DNA from: Paulinella micropora
Lineage: Eukaryota > Cercozoa > Imbricatea > Euglyphida
Direction of reading: 5' to 3'
DNA: 24,147 nt
Assembly (NCBI GenBank): GCA_009731375.1
Contig: BJOX01000057.1
Span: forward strand, 300,327 to 324,473
In this document: positions 7,638 through 14,928 of the stretch, piece after piece
How positions within the stretch are numbered: position 1 is the stretch's first letter
Layout of the letters: the number at the start of each line of letters is the position of its first letter
Position numbers and translations under genes: made by a program
Notes under the pieces: generated by a model
Database searches by the model: none
What the model was told of the DNA's origin: nothing
What the model saw: the letters and a program-made list of their open reading frames with translations, nothing else

Positions 7638-9017
7638 TCAGTGCTCGACGGGGCGTTCGTGGCTGACAACCACCCGGCCGGGGCGGGAGCCCTCCTCGGG
7701 CCTGCTCTTGCCGTGGATCCCCCCTCCCCCGAAACAATACGAGCCCACGAGCACCGACAGCGCCACCGGCCAGTCGCGCCGCACGTGGCGGAGGTGCGGG
7801 TCTAGGTACTGACGAAAGAAGCGGTGGAAGGGCTGCTGGCGGGCGTGCGCGGGCAGGCACAGCGCCCCCCGGCCCTCCGGCTGCTCTCTCGCCCCCGCGA
7901 GCTCCATCACCTCGAAGCTCTGGGCAAAGTGCTCAGGCCATTCGGCGGCGGCGGGGGCAGAGACGGGCACTCCGTCGTAGTTGGGGCGCACCCGAAAGGA
8001 GCGCAGGACGTAGCGGGTCCCGGCCCGCTGTACCGCGGACGCTAGCACGTCGCGTAGCCCGGACGCGGCGCTCGGCGAAGAAGGGGCCAGGGCGTCGAGG
8101 AGCAGCGCCGTGTCCGCCGGGGGCAGAGCCTGGCTGCCAGCGGCAGAGTGCGGGCCGGGCCCGTCGCCCGGCTCGAGGACACGCAGCCGCACCGTGAGTT
8201 CGTGGCGCCGGCTCTGGCCCGTAAGCGAATCTAGTTGGGCCGGCCAGAATTGTCCGTCGTACCACAGCCACAGCGCGTCCAGTGGCCTGGCCCCCAGCGC
8301 CAACAGGGCGAACGAGCACTCGGAGCTTAGTTCGTCCTGCCTGCGCCGCGCCTCGTCGTGGGCCAGGCCGTGAAACACGGGCTCGAGCGCGCGGCGCACA
8401 GCCTCCGCTCCTGCCTGTCGCAGCAGCTCCAGGCAGCGACCGAGGTTGTCCTGCCCCAAGCTGCAGGCGGGCCAGGCGCTGAGGGCCAGGGCCCGCCCCA
8501 GGGCGTTGTGCCGGAAGGCGCAGCCGCACCGCGTGGCGCTGCCGTGCGGCTTGGGCCCCGTGCAGCGGGGGTGGGCCCTGGTGGCCCGGTGCTGCAGCAC
8601 GCAGGCAAAGAAGGCCACCAGCTTGTCCGTGGCGCTGGGGTCGGGCGCGCAGCCCGTCGACAGCGCGTGGCGCGAGCCCACCGCCAGCATACAGTCCGCC
8701 ACCGCGGCCTGGGTGCACGAGGCCTGGGCGCCGATCGCCGCGGTGAGAGCCGCCTTGTTGAGGGACACTAGCCTGGCCGCCAGGAAACAGTCCTGCGGGC
8801 CGGGGCGCAGGGGCCACCTGGTCCGGGAAAACGCTCGGCGCTTCGGGGGCGTCCCCGGGCCGGCATAGGCCGCGAGGCGGCCCCGCTTCTTCCGACTTTT
8901 CAGCTCGTGGGTTATCACGGCTTGGAAGTACCTGGTCCAGAAGCTCGAGTGGGGCGCGTCCTCCTCCGCGGGCGCGGAGCCGCCGCCGAGGTCGCTAAGT
9001 CCGGCAGCGCTAGACAT
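7638..9017 (-). CDS. Uncharacterised 459-aa protein
   Basis: The ATG at 9015-9017 (MSSAAGLSDLGGG) is the first start followed by protein-like sequence. The open frame upstream of it is low-complexity Arg/Pro/His and overlaps the tandem repeats. The first 30 residues are acidic and flexible. A basic stretch then follows (KSRKKRGR, later PPKRRAF) that could be a nuclear signal. From about residue 70 on there is a compact Ala/Leu/Cys-rich region with many cysteines and histidines, for example CGCAFRHN, then a region with WLWYDGQFWPAQLDSLTG. Towards the C-terminus are FHRFFRQYLDPHLRHV and a Gly-rich tail. No known family is recognised. It is divergent to the 208-aa gene across a repeat-bearing spacer and is followed by an AATAAA. 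Confidence 0.65.
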   Translation of the reverse strand: MSSAAGLSDLGGGSAPAEEDAPHSSFWTRYFQAVITHELKSRKKRGRLAAYAGPGTPPKRRAFSRTRWPLRPGPQDCFLAARLVSLNKAALTAAIGAQASCTQAAVADCMLAVGSRHALSTGCAPDPSATDKLVAFFACVLQHRATRAHPRCTGPKPHGSATRCGCAFRHNALGRALALSAWPACSLGQDNLGRCLELLRQAGAEAVRRALEPVFHGLAHDEARRRQDELSSECSFALLALGARPLDALWLWYDGQFWPAQLDSLTGQSRRHELTVRLRVLEPGDGPGPHSAAGSQALPPADTALLLDALAPSSPSAASGLRDVLASAVQRAGTRYVLRSFRVRPNYDGVPVSAPAAAEWPEHFAQSFEVMELAGAREQPEGRGALCLPAHARQQPFHRFFRQYLDPHLRHVRRDWPVALSVLVGSYCFGGGGIHGKSRPEEGSRPGRVVVSHERPVEH

Positions 9018-9486
9018 GAGCGGCTTCGGCCGGTGCTGGCTTGGGCGGCTTCGGCCGCTCGTGCTTTGTGGGGTAGACTGTACCCCCGCGCTGTCCGCTA
9101 CCCTCCCTGCGCCAGGGCGCGCACGCACCGCGGGGGGGCCGGGGAGAGGGGGAAAGCGAACGGCGCCGCGTGCCCCCCCTCGGGGGCGCCGCGTGCCACG
9201 GGCGGCGCCGTGTGCCCCCCTCGGTGGCACGCGTGCCACGGGCGGCGCCGCGTGCCCCCCTCGGTGGCACGCGTGCCACGGGCGGCGCCGCGTGGGCCCC
9301 CCCCCCCGTCCGAGGGGGGGGAGATGGCGGGCGACCGCGCGCGCCCGTGGGCTCCGGACGGGGGGGGGGCGCTCGCCAGCGCGGCGGCGGACGCGCGAGG
9401 CCGGGCGCGCGACGCTGCGCCGGGGGGGGGACGCCAGCTCCCCGTCCTCTGCCACAATTCAATTCCACTCGCTGGAGGCAGAGCCT
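9018..9486. promoter_or_regulatory. Divergent intergenic region with palindromic repeats
   Basis: This spacer holds the 5' flanks of two divergent genes (459 aa on minus, 208 aa on plus). It contains a 40-bp tandem repeat with internal palindromes (separate entry), long G and C runs (9300-9320, 9360-9370, 9420-9430) and no TATA box. It is the best candidate in the GC-rich half for a bidirectional promoter or protein-binding array; that role is inference. Confidence 0.4.
9161..9300. repeat. 40-bp tandem repeat, about 3.4 copies, with 16-bp palindromes
   Basis: Full units run 9191-9230 and 9231-9270, with a third from 9271 to about 9295 and a partial, diverged copy before 9191. Two of the unit junctions form the perfect palindrome GTGGCACGCGTGCCAC (9224-9239 and 9264-9279). 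GGCGGCGCCG also recurs once per unit. Confidence 0.85.
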
Positions 9487-10113
9487 ATGTCTACCCTCTC
9501 GTGTACCGCCGACTTGCTCCCCCCGACCCCTCTTCCGTCTCCAACCGCGCCGGTGCGGACGCTGGCCGACGCCCCGCCCGGCGCCCCGGTGCCGGCGGGC
9601 CAGAAGCGCCGTGGCGCAGACGCCCGCCCCTCCACACCCCCGCCACCCCTCAAGCGGCGCAAAGCTGTCTTTGGTCGCCGGGCCCGTGCCGAAACGAAGT
9701 TTGCCCGCGCCACCGCCGAGGTGCACCGACAGCCACACCTGGCAGCCTATCTCGCCCGGCTCAAGGCCCAGTGGCAGCAAAAGGTCCTGGCTGAGGTGAT
9801 GGCGTGCCTGCTCCACTTTGGGACCGGGGAGGCAGACCAGTGGGACACACAGGAGATCCTGCGGGACCTGGAGCCAAAGGGGGAGAAAGAGTGCGAGAGC
9901 GACGACGACGAGGAAGAGAAGGGCTCCTTTTCTCACCCCCTGGCAGCGCTCTTCTACTTTGTGGATCAGGACTTTGACGGGTCCGGTGACGGGTGGGTCA
10001 AAGGCCGAGAGAGCTGGGGCTACGTCATCGCGAGGCTGGAGGCAGTGCCCCAGGAGGTACCCGCGCTCAGAAGGGCCATCCGTGACCTAGCGCTAGGCAA
10101 CATCTTCTCTTAG
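9487..10113 (+). CDS. 208-aa basic/acidic protein with an EF-hand-like loop
   Basis: Start at the ATG at 9487 (MSTLSCTADLLPP); the open frame continues upstream but only through the tandem repeats. The N-terminal third is Pro-rich and disordered, with a basic, NLS-like block (PPLKRRKAVFGRRARAE, about residues 54-70). A helical segment follows (about 80-125), then an acidic run (CESDDDEEE, about 138-146). The C-terminal 60 residues look folded and include DQDFDGSGDGWV, which matches the first half of a canonical EF-hand loop (D-x-D-x-D-G), although the closing acidic residue is not in the standard place. A nuclear or DNA-associated role would fit the charge pattern but is inference. The 3' end faces the RPB5-like gene across a shared poly(A) region. 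Confidence 0.7.
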   Translation: MSTLSCTADLLPPTPLPSPTAPVRTLADAPPGAPVPAGQKRRGADARPSTPPPPLKRRKAVFGRRARAETKFARATAEVHRQPHLAAYLARLKAQWQQKVLAEVMACLLHFGTGEADQWDTQEILRDLEPKGEKECESDDDEEEKGSFSHPLAALFYFVDQDFDGSGDGWVKGRESWGYVIARLEAVPQEVPALRRAIRDLALGNIFS

Positions 10114-10164
10114 CACCCACCGTTCTGTTTGCTGAAGAAGGGCTTACGAGAGAGAGAGTTATTT

Positions 10165-10173
10165 TTTATTAAA
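10165..10173. terminator. Overlapping bidirectional poly(A) signals
   Basis: TTTATT at 10165-10170 reads AATAAA on the minus strand, about 52 nt past the stop of the RPB5-like gene. ATTAAA at 10168-10173 is the common plus-strand variant, about 55 nt past the stop of the 208-aa gene. The two convergent genes appear to share this AT-rich patch. Confidence 0.6.
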
Positions 10174-10201
10174 AGCATCGTTCTGTTTTTGACAGCCAGG
10201 C

Positions 10202-10221
10202 GGGGGGGGGCGCCCCCCCCC
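10202..10221 (-). terminator. 20-bp perfect palindrome abutting the RPB5-like stop codon
   Basis: Nine G, then CG, then nine C: a perfect palindrome whose last base touches the stop codon (10222-10224) of the minus-strand RPB5-like gene. It mirrors the hairpin right after the DUF285 gene and fits a 3'-end hairpin signal. Homopolymer length may be imprecise in the assembly. Confidence 0.55.
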
Positions 10222-11037
10222 TCAAGTGGTGTAGCGGCCCTGGCGATCGACCTGCCTCGGCTTCTTGGGGACGATGCTGTCGCGCCGGAACTGTTCGGCG
10301 CCCAGGGGCCCGCACCGGCGGTAGGTAGGCTGCTCGCCCCCGTCCAGCCACGAAGACACGCGCACAATGTCGCCGGGCCGCACGCCCCACCAGCGAGCGG
10401 CGGGGTCGCCGCTGTGCAGGACGGGAAACTGCTCCTGGGGCAGCACCGAGTAGGTCCTGGCCAGCTCGCTCACTTCCTCCGGGGCCAGCACCCGGTGCTC
10501 CGCGAAGTACGGGCCGTGCGTGTCGGGCGGGAACAGCAGTTCGTCCTCGGTCCAGAACTCCACGGTCCAGCCCAGGCCGCGCGCGCGGCCCGCCAGCAGC
10601 TTGGCCACGGGCTGCCGCCGCTTGCGGTGGAGGAGCCAGACGGTGCGGGGGCCCGCCCCGTGCCGGTCCTCCAGGTCCTGCAGCCAGGCCTCGGCCGTCG
10701 CGCTGCTGAGGGAAGCCCCGCCCGGATCCTGTGCCCTGCCCCAGCACACCGACAGCGGGGGGAGCGGCTGGGCCGCCGCGGCCGGGGGCAGGAACGGCAG
10801 CCACTCACCCACTACGTCCCGTGGGTGCGACAGCCGCCGGGCGTAGCCGCGCTGCACCAGCAGCCTCGTCAGGTGCTCGGCTACGACGGAGCCCAGCCAC
10901 CCACAGTCACACGCAGAGCCGTTCACGCACACGAGTTCGCTGCCCTGGCAGTCGGGGCAGGCGTGCTGGCGCGGGATGCGGGCCGCGCGGGAGCGGGCCC
11001 CCGGCCTGGCCGCCAGGCAGTCGTCCACGCTCAGCAT
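10222..11037 (-). CDS. RPB5-like RNA polymerase subunit with N-terminal zinc-ribbon-like motif
   Basis: 271-aa homologue of RPB5/RPABC1, the small RNA polymerase subunit shared by eukaryotic Pol I-III and encoded by many giant viruses. The start at the ATG at 11035-11037 gives MLSVDDCLAARPG. The C-terminal assembly domain is diagnostic: a segment ending in HRVLAPEEVSELARTYSV (181-198), then FPVLHSGDPAARWWGVRPGD (204-223) and IVRV...PTYRRC (224-242). These correspond to the RPB5 motifs for the TKEEV-type helix, LP.I...DP.ARYxGxxxGxVVxI and YxTYR. An N-terminal jaw-like region with helix EHLTRLLVQRGYARRL (54-69) is also compatible. Residues 27-46 add CPDC...CDCG, resembling one half of a TFIIB-type zinc ribbon; this is not part of normal RPB5. 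Length exceeds the usual 205-215 aa because of this N-terminus and a basic C-terminal tail. It probably works in a viral transcription complex. Identification is strong; the zinc-ribbon reading is weaker. Confidence 0.85.
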   Translation of the reverse strand: MLSVDDCLAARPGARSRAARIPRQHACPDCQGSELVCVNGSACDCGWLGSVVAEHLTRLLVQRGYARRLSHPRDVVGEWLPFLPPAAAAQPLPPLSVCWGRAQDPGGASLSSATAEAWLQDLEDRHGAGPRTVWLLHRKRRQPVAKLLAGRARGLGWTVEFWTEDELLFPPDTHGPYFAEHRVLAPEEVSELARTYSVLPQEQFPVLHSGDPAARWWGVRPGDIVRVSSWLDGGEQPTYRRCGPLGAEQFRRDSIVPKKPRQVDRQGRYTT

Positions 11038-11284
11038 TTCTGCTGGCCGGGGGCGGGCGGCCCCCCTGCCCCCGGAGAGCCGGCGTGCGCGGGGGCGGGG
11101 GGAGAAGACACGACTCTCCTCCCCCCTCCTCCTGCCAGCCTTCTCCCCCCCTGGGCCCCGGGCACGGGCGTGGCGCCGCGCCCGGGGCGCCCCGCCGCCT
11201 CCCCCCCGGGCGCGCGGGGGGGCGGGCCGGGCCAGCTCAGCCCCGCCGTACACGTGGCCAGGGGGGCAGAAAGCCCCTGCTAGT

Positions 11285-11821
11285 ATGGCACCCTCCGCCG
11301 CGCGTGCTGCCCGGCGCCGGGGCACGGTCAAGTACAGTTTCCAGGGGTGGCGCCGCGGACCGCTGCTGGGCAGGTACAGGCCGGGGCACGGCCGGCGCTG
11401 GACGGCCTGGGTGCCCGTCTGTCGGCCCTGCGCACGGAGAAGCCTCTTCCGGCGCGCCGGGGCCGCCACGCCCGGGCTGTGCGGGCGCCACGCCCGTCAG
11501 GCGGCGGACTCCGAGACAGAGACCGACCCGGAGACAGAGACCGACCCTGAGGAGACGGACGCTGACACGGAAGCGGGCGCTGGCACGGAAGCGGGCGCCG
11601 ACGATCGTGTCGGGCCCGGCGGCGGCACCCCGCCCGCGGCGGATGCCGAGCCCCGCCGGCCGCCACCGGCGCTCGCGGGCGGCGAGCACCGTCCACAGTG
11701 GCTCCTGCAGCTCCAGAGCTGGAGCGCCGGCCTACGGCCAGCGCAGGCGCAGTCCGGGGGAGGGGCGACGGGGGGCCCGACACGATCGTCGGCGCCCCTC
11801 CCCCCCGCGGGCGCTACGTAG
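11285..11821 (+). CDS. 178-aa Cys/His-motif protein with acidic repeat tail
   Basis: The ATG at 11285 opens a 178-codon frame ending at TAG 11819-11821. The N-terminus is basic. Residues 46-69 contain C-x2-C-x16-C-x2-H, a probable zinc-binding knuckle. The x16 and C-x2-H spacings equal those of the EsV-1-7 repeat of brown algae and their viruses (C-x4-C-x16-C-x2-H), but the first spacing differs. An acidic repeat tract (ETETDPE-type, about 77-105) follows, then a Pro/Gly-rich tail that includes a 25-bp DNA inverted repeat. It is divergent to the RPB5-like gene, with about 250 bp between starts. The first 105 residues look protein-like; the tail is doubtful. A chance frame in GC-rich DNA is possible. 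Confidence 0.5.
   Translation: MAPSAARAARRRGTVKYSFQGWRRGPLLGRYRPGHGRRWTAWVPVCRPCARRSLFRRAGAATPGLCGRHARQAADSETETDPETETDPEETDADTEAGAGTEAGADDRVGPGGGTPPAADAEPRRPPPALAGGEHRPQWLLQLQSWSAGLRPAQAQSGGGATGGPTRSSAPLPPAGAT
11593..11797. repeat. 25-bp perfect inverted repeat, 155-bp spacer
   Basis: The 25 bases at 11593-11617 are the exact reverse complement of 11773-11797. The core contains CGATCG. Both arms lie within the 3' half of the 178-aa frame. Confidence 0.85.
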
Positions 11822-11858
11822 GCCCCGGGGGGGCACCCGCGGGCGCTACGTAGGCCCC
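11805..11858 (+). repeat. 22-bp direct repeat, period 32 bp
   Basis: 11805-11826 and 11837-11858 are identical. Each contains the palindrome CTACGTAG, and the first supplies the stop codon of the 178-aa frame. The sequence from 11859 to 11979 is C-rich and empty. Confidence 0.75.
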
Positions 11859-11979
11859 CCCTCCCCGACGCCCCCCCCACCGGCCCACGACCCACCCCCC
11901 GCGGCCCCCCGCCCCCTCCCCGGCCCCTTGGGTCGGCGGCACGGTACTACCACAGAACGCCAGCACCCAGCGGGCCACG

Positions 11980-12150
11980 ATGAGGAGCTACGCACAGCGC
12001 GAACCCCCGGGCCCCTCCTGTTCCTGCTCCGGCCACCTAGCCGACGAAGGCCCCGCCGACTTCGTCCTGGAAGAGCACACGATTCGCTTCGGCTGTGGTT
12101 GTACGTTTGACTTGGCCAGCGGCCGGGCGCTGCGGCTGTGCGACCGCTAG
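11980..12150 (+). CDS. Possible 56-aa Cys-rich (zinc-ribbon-like) protein
   Basis: An ATG at 11980 opens a 56-codon frame ending at TAG. It has two C-x-C pairs (CSC at 14-16 and GCGC around 38-41) separated by 22 residues, with FVLEEHTIRF between them. This is the layout of a small beta-hairpin zinc ribbon, in which two metal knuckles flank a three-strand sheet. A further cysteine lies near the C-terminus. The composition (Phe, Ile, Asp, Glu, Thr) is far more protein-like than surrounding chance frames, and a hairpin follows 13 nt past the stop. The C-x-C spacing recalls the CDCG in the N-terminus of the neighbouring RPB5-like protein. Function is unknown; a transcription-related zinc ribbon is a guess. 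Confidence 0.5.
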   Translation: MRSYAQREPPGPSCSCSGHLADEGPADFVLEEHTIRFGCGCTFDLASGRALRLCDR

Positions 12151-12163
12151 CCAGGCCTCGCGC

Positions 12164-12189
12164 AGCAGCCGCGCGGGTTAGGGGCTGCT
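12164..12189 (+). terminator. 7-bp hairpin after the 56-aa frame
   Basis: AGCAGCC (12164-12170) pairs with GGCTGCT (12183-12189) across a 12-nt loop, starting 13 nt past the TAG at 12148-12150. It could also lie in the 3' flank of the convergent RNR gene, which ends at 12250. Confidence 0.4.
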
Positions 12190-12249
12190 AAGCCCGGCCC
12201 TGACGTCGAGACCGCCTCGTCCTCCCCCTCACGCGCACGACGGGCGCGC

Positions 12250-14454
12250 TTAGCGCCGGTGCCCACGCGGTAGCGCTTGCGCATAGAACAAAGCGCTGCT
12301 GACTCTGCGCTCGGTGGGATCTGTCACGTGTAAATTGAGCGATTGCGAGCCGCAGACGAACGGACCGCGATCGGCCGCTAAGTGCAGCTGCAAGCGTAAG
12401 GGAATTTCCCAAACAGTCTTGTAGGTATTTTTGATGTCTTGGGGCAGGTCGCATCCTTGCACGCTCCCGCCGTCGGCAATGATTTTACCGCGGAGCTGGT
12501 CGTTCCAGAGCCCGCGTTCTTCTAGCTCGTGCACCAGGTGTTTGTTCCACACGACGTGCTCGCCTGAGAGGACACGGCGGACGAAGACATTTGAGTGAGG
12601 AGGCTCGAACGACTCGAAATTGCCCAGGATCTGGGCAGTCGTGGCTGTAGGCATGTAGGCAATTAGCTGCGAGTTTCGTAGCCCATACTTGGTGATGCTC
12701 AGGCGGAGCGAGTCCCAGCGGTCGTCCGTCTGCTGCTTGCCGGGCCACAGATCGAACTGCAGGAGCCCTTGGCTAGCAGGAGACCCGCCAAAACTCTTGT
12801 AAGCACCCTTCTCTTGCGCCAGTTCACTCGAGGCCCATAATGCGGCGTAGTACAGCTCGTGTGCTATCTTGACATTGAGCTTTTGTGCCTCCACAGAGTC
12901 GAACGGCATCTTGAGCAGAGCAAACACGTCGGCCAGACCGTTGACACCAAGGGCCACCGGACGATGCAAGAGGTTGCTGCGTCTGGCTTCCTCCGTGGGA
13001 TAGTCTGTAATGTCGACCACTGTGTCAAGATTTCTGATGGCTACACGCACGCACGACCGCAGCAGCTCGAAATTAAAGGACTTGCGGTCCTCCGACACGA
13101 ACCTGGGCAGCGCGATAGAGGCCAAGTTACACACGCTGTGCTCGCCACACTCGCCGCCTGAACTGTATTGGACCACTTCGGCACAGAGATTCGAACAACG
13201 AATCGTGCCCAAGTTCTTTTGGTTCGACTTGGCATTCACCGCGTCCTTGTACATAATGTAAGGAACCCCGCCCGACTCGATCTGTGCACGGCAGACAGCG
13301 CTCCAGAGCTCGCGCGCTTTGATGGTGCGCCTCGCCAGGCCCAGCCTCTCGACTCGTTTGTACTGAGACTCGAACTCCTTGCCGTAGAGGGCGTCCAGGT
13401 CACCCACACCCACCTCGTCAGGGCAAAAAAGGCTCCAGTCCCCGTCATTCTCGACACGCTCCATGAACAAGTCGTTGACAGTAAGTCCCAAGAACAAGTC
13501 TCGGGCTCGCAGTTCTTCGGAGCCGGTGGTCTTTTTGAGTTCCAGCCACTCGAACACGTCGGGGTGGTGTACTGGTAAGTAGACTGCAATCGCCCCTTTT
13601 CTCTTCCCTGCCTGATTTGCGTAGCGGGCGGTCTCGTTTAAGACTTTGCACAAGGGAATCACACCATCTGAAAATCCGGAAGTGCTGCGTATCAAGGACC
13701 CCTTGGCCCTCACGCAGCCGAGGTGCAGACCAATACCACCACCTCCCTTGCTGATAAGAGCAACATCTCTGACCGTGTCATATATCGCACTAAGCGAGTC
13801 GCCCTTGATCGGGAGCAAGAAGCAGCTGGAAAGCTGGCCCGCTCTTCTCAGCCCGCTGTTAAATAATGTTGGACTCGCGTGAGTATAAAATTACAACGAC
13901 ATGAGGTCATAAGTTTCTTTGACGCGTTTCAGTGGCTCTTTGGACTCGCGGCGGTGAAGGTGAACGGCAACACGAAGCCACATGAATTGTGCAGTTTCAC
14001 ATGCACGGCCCTGGCCGTCTTTGAGCAAATAGGACTTGAGCAGGGTTGAATAACCGAAATAGTCATACAACATGTCTCGGCGGGCCTCGATCATGGCGTT
14101 TAGTTGCCCGGCGTGCGTGTCCACGAATATGCTGTAAGCTGGCTCCATGCCCCACCTAAGCTTGTCCATGGCCGCGCTGAAGGTCGGCGGGCACTGCTTT
14201 GCGTGGTTGGAGGCCAGGAGACGACCACCCAGCTCTCCGTACGCCGGGTGAGAAATCGCGAGCGACGCACACGTGCTCGCGGCCAACGCGTCGAGTTCGC
14301 TCGTCGGCACGAGGTTGTACAGGCCAGCCACGACCTTTTGGGACACAAGGACGGGGTCGCATGCATGCAAATCTTTTGACAGCCCAGTAATTCTTTCCAA
14401 TATTTTATCGAACGAAATGGCATGTGAAGCTCCATTTCTTTTGGTCACTTGCAT
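12250..14454 (-). pseudogene. Ribonucleotide reductase large subunit, broken by in-frame TAA, C-terminus missing
   Basis: Class Ia R1, which reduces ribonucleoside diphosphates to deoxy forms; giant viruses often carry it. The ATG at 14452-14454 opens an ATP-cone-like start (MQVTKRNGASHAISFDKIL). The frame reads R1-like sequence for 187 codons, meets TAA at 13891-13893, and continues in the same phase with R1-like sequence to 12250. Downstream motifs are intact: the redox Cys in LSSCFLL, KGGGGIGLH, NLCAE (catalytic N, C, E), the second Cys in VCNLAS, and MPTATTAQILGN. The family's C-terminal end, with the Tyr pair of the radical-transfer path and the terminal Cys pair, is absent; sequence diverges just after ALFYA. 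The result is 733 sense codons against about 790 in animal R1. No intron is needed, as similarity runs straight across the TAA. Gene loss is likeliest; readthrough or a sequencing error is possible. No small subunit is in the window. Confidence 0.9.
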
Positions 14455-14463
14455 TTGCCAAGT

Positions 14464-14811
14464 CTATACAGAGTCTGGCCCAGAACTTTTTTTTCTGTGT
14501 TCTACCGCAACCCACGCCCCAAAGGCCGCATCAGCCGCTAAAATTTCGCCTCGTCCGGTGAGGGCATAGGAAGCCCACAGGAGCCCGTGTGTCTTTCGGT
14601 GTTCTGCCCACCACGCCTCTCCGTCAAAAAATCCGGTTTGTTTGTCGTCAAGCGCTCCGCTCAACCAAACAGCAGCAGGAATTGCGGCCAGCGCTATCAT
14701 CCAGGGCTGTGGTCTATAGATGGCCAGGCCGGCTACCGCCAGTCTGGCCGGAAGGCACCCGCCAAAGAACAGTAGCGAGTTGTCCTCTTTATTTTGTTGT
14801 GTGTCTGACAT
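14464..14811 (-). CDS. Small 115-aa membrane protein
   Basis: The ATG at 14809-14811 gives MSDTQQNKEDNSLL. Hydrophobic segments at about 12-31 and 36-53 look like membrane helices, joined by a short loop. A less hydrophobic helix or two span about 74-105. Between them is a Trp/His-rich conserved-looking loop (GEAWWAEHRKTHGLLWASYA, residues 64-83) with charged and aromatic residues on one face. The tail is short and basic. It sits 10 bp upstream of the RNR start and downstream of the helicase gene, all on the minus strand. Small membrane proteins of this type occur in giant viruses, but no named family is assigned. It is intact, unlike its RNR neighbour. Confidence 0.7.
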   Translation of the reverse strand: MSDTQQNKEDNSLLFFGGCLPARLAVAGLAIYRPQPWMIALAAIPAAVWLSGALDDKQTGFFDGEAWWAEHRKTHGLLWASYALTGRGEILAADAAFGAWVAVEHRKKSSGPDSV

Positions 14812-14887
14812 ACTAGCCTAACGAGATAAAAACAACATCACACAAGAAAAATTGTGTCCACAGTTCAATTCTCTATGGTCTCCTGTC

Positions 14888-14924
14888 AGGCGCGCGCCTT
14901 TTTTTTGTAAATAATTTTTTTATT
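14888..14924 (-). terminator. 3'-end signals of the helicase gene: AATAAA plus GC palindrome
   Basis: TTTATT at 14919-14924 gives AATAAA on the minus strand, 4 nt past the helicase stop. Further on are an AATAA/TTATT micro-hairpin and the perfect palindrome AGGCGCGCGCCT (14888-14899) next to a run of eight T on the plus strand. The set resembles a poly(A) site with a hairpin. Confidence 0.55.
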
Positions 14925-14928
14925 GATT

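Noticed and set aside
7208-7669. N-terminal extension of the 721-aa protein
   Set aside because: It would overlap the 3' end and AATAAA of the upstream gene and has no protein-like composition.
9016-9486. Coding extension of the 208-aa protein through the tandem repeats
   Set aside because: It would translate the 40-bp repeat in shifting phases (40 is not a multiple of three), so conserved coding is implausible.
11038-11469. N-terminal extension of the RPB5-like protein
   Set aside because: Arg/Gly/Pro low complexity that overlaps the divergent 178-aa frame; the ATG at 11035-11037 is sufficient.
13819-13893. An intron hiding the RNR stop
   Set aside because: R1 similarity is continuous in one phase right up to and after the TAA, leaving no room for an insertion.
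14888-14906. Bacterial Rho-independent terminator (GC palindrome plus T-run)
   Set aside because: The T-run is on the plus strand, whereas both flanking genes are on the minus strand, and the overall context is eukaryotic or viral.
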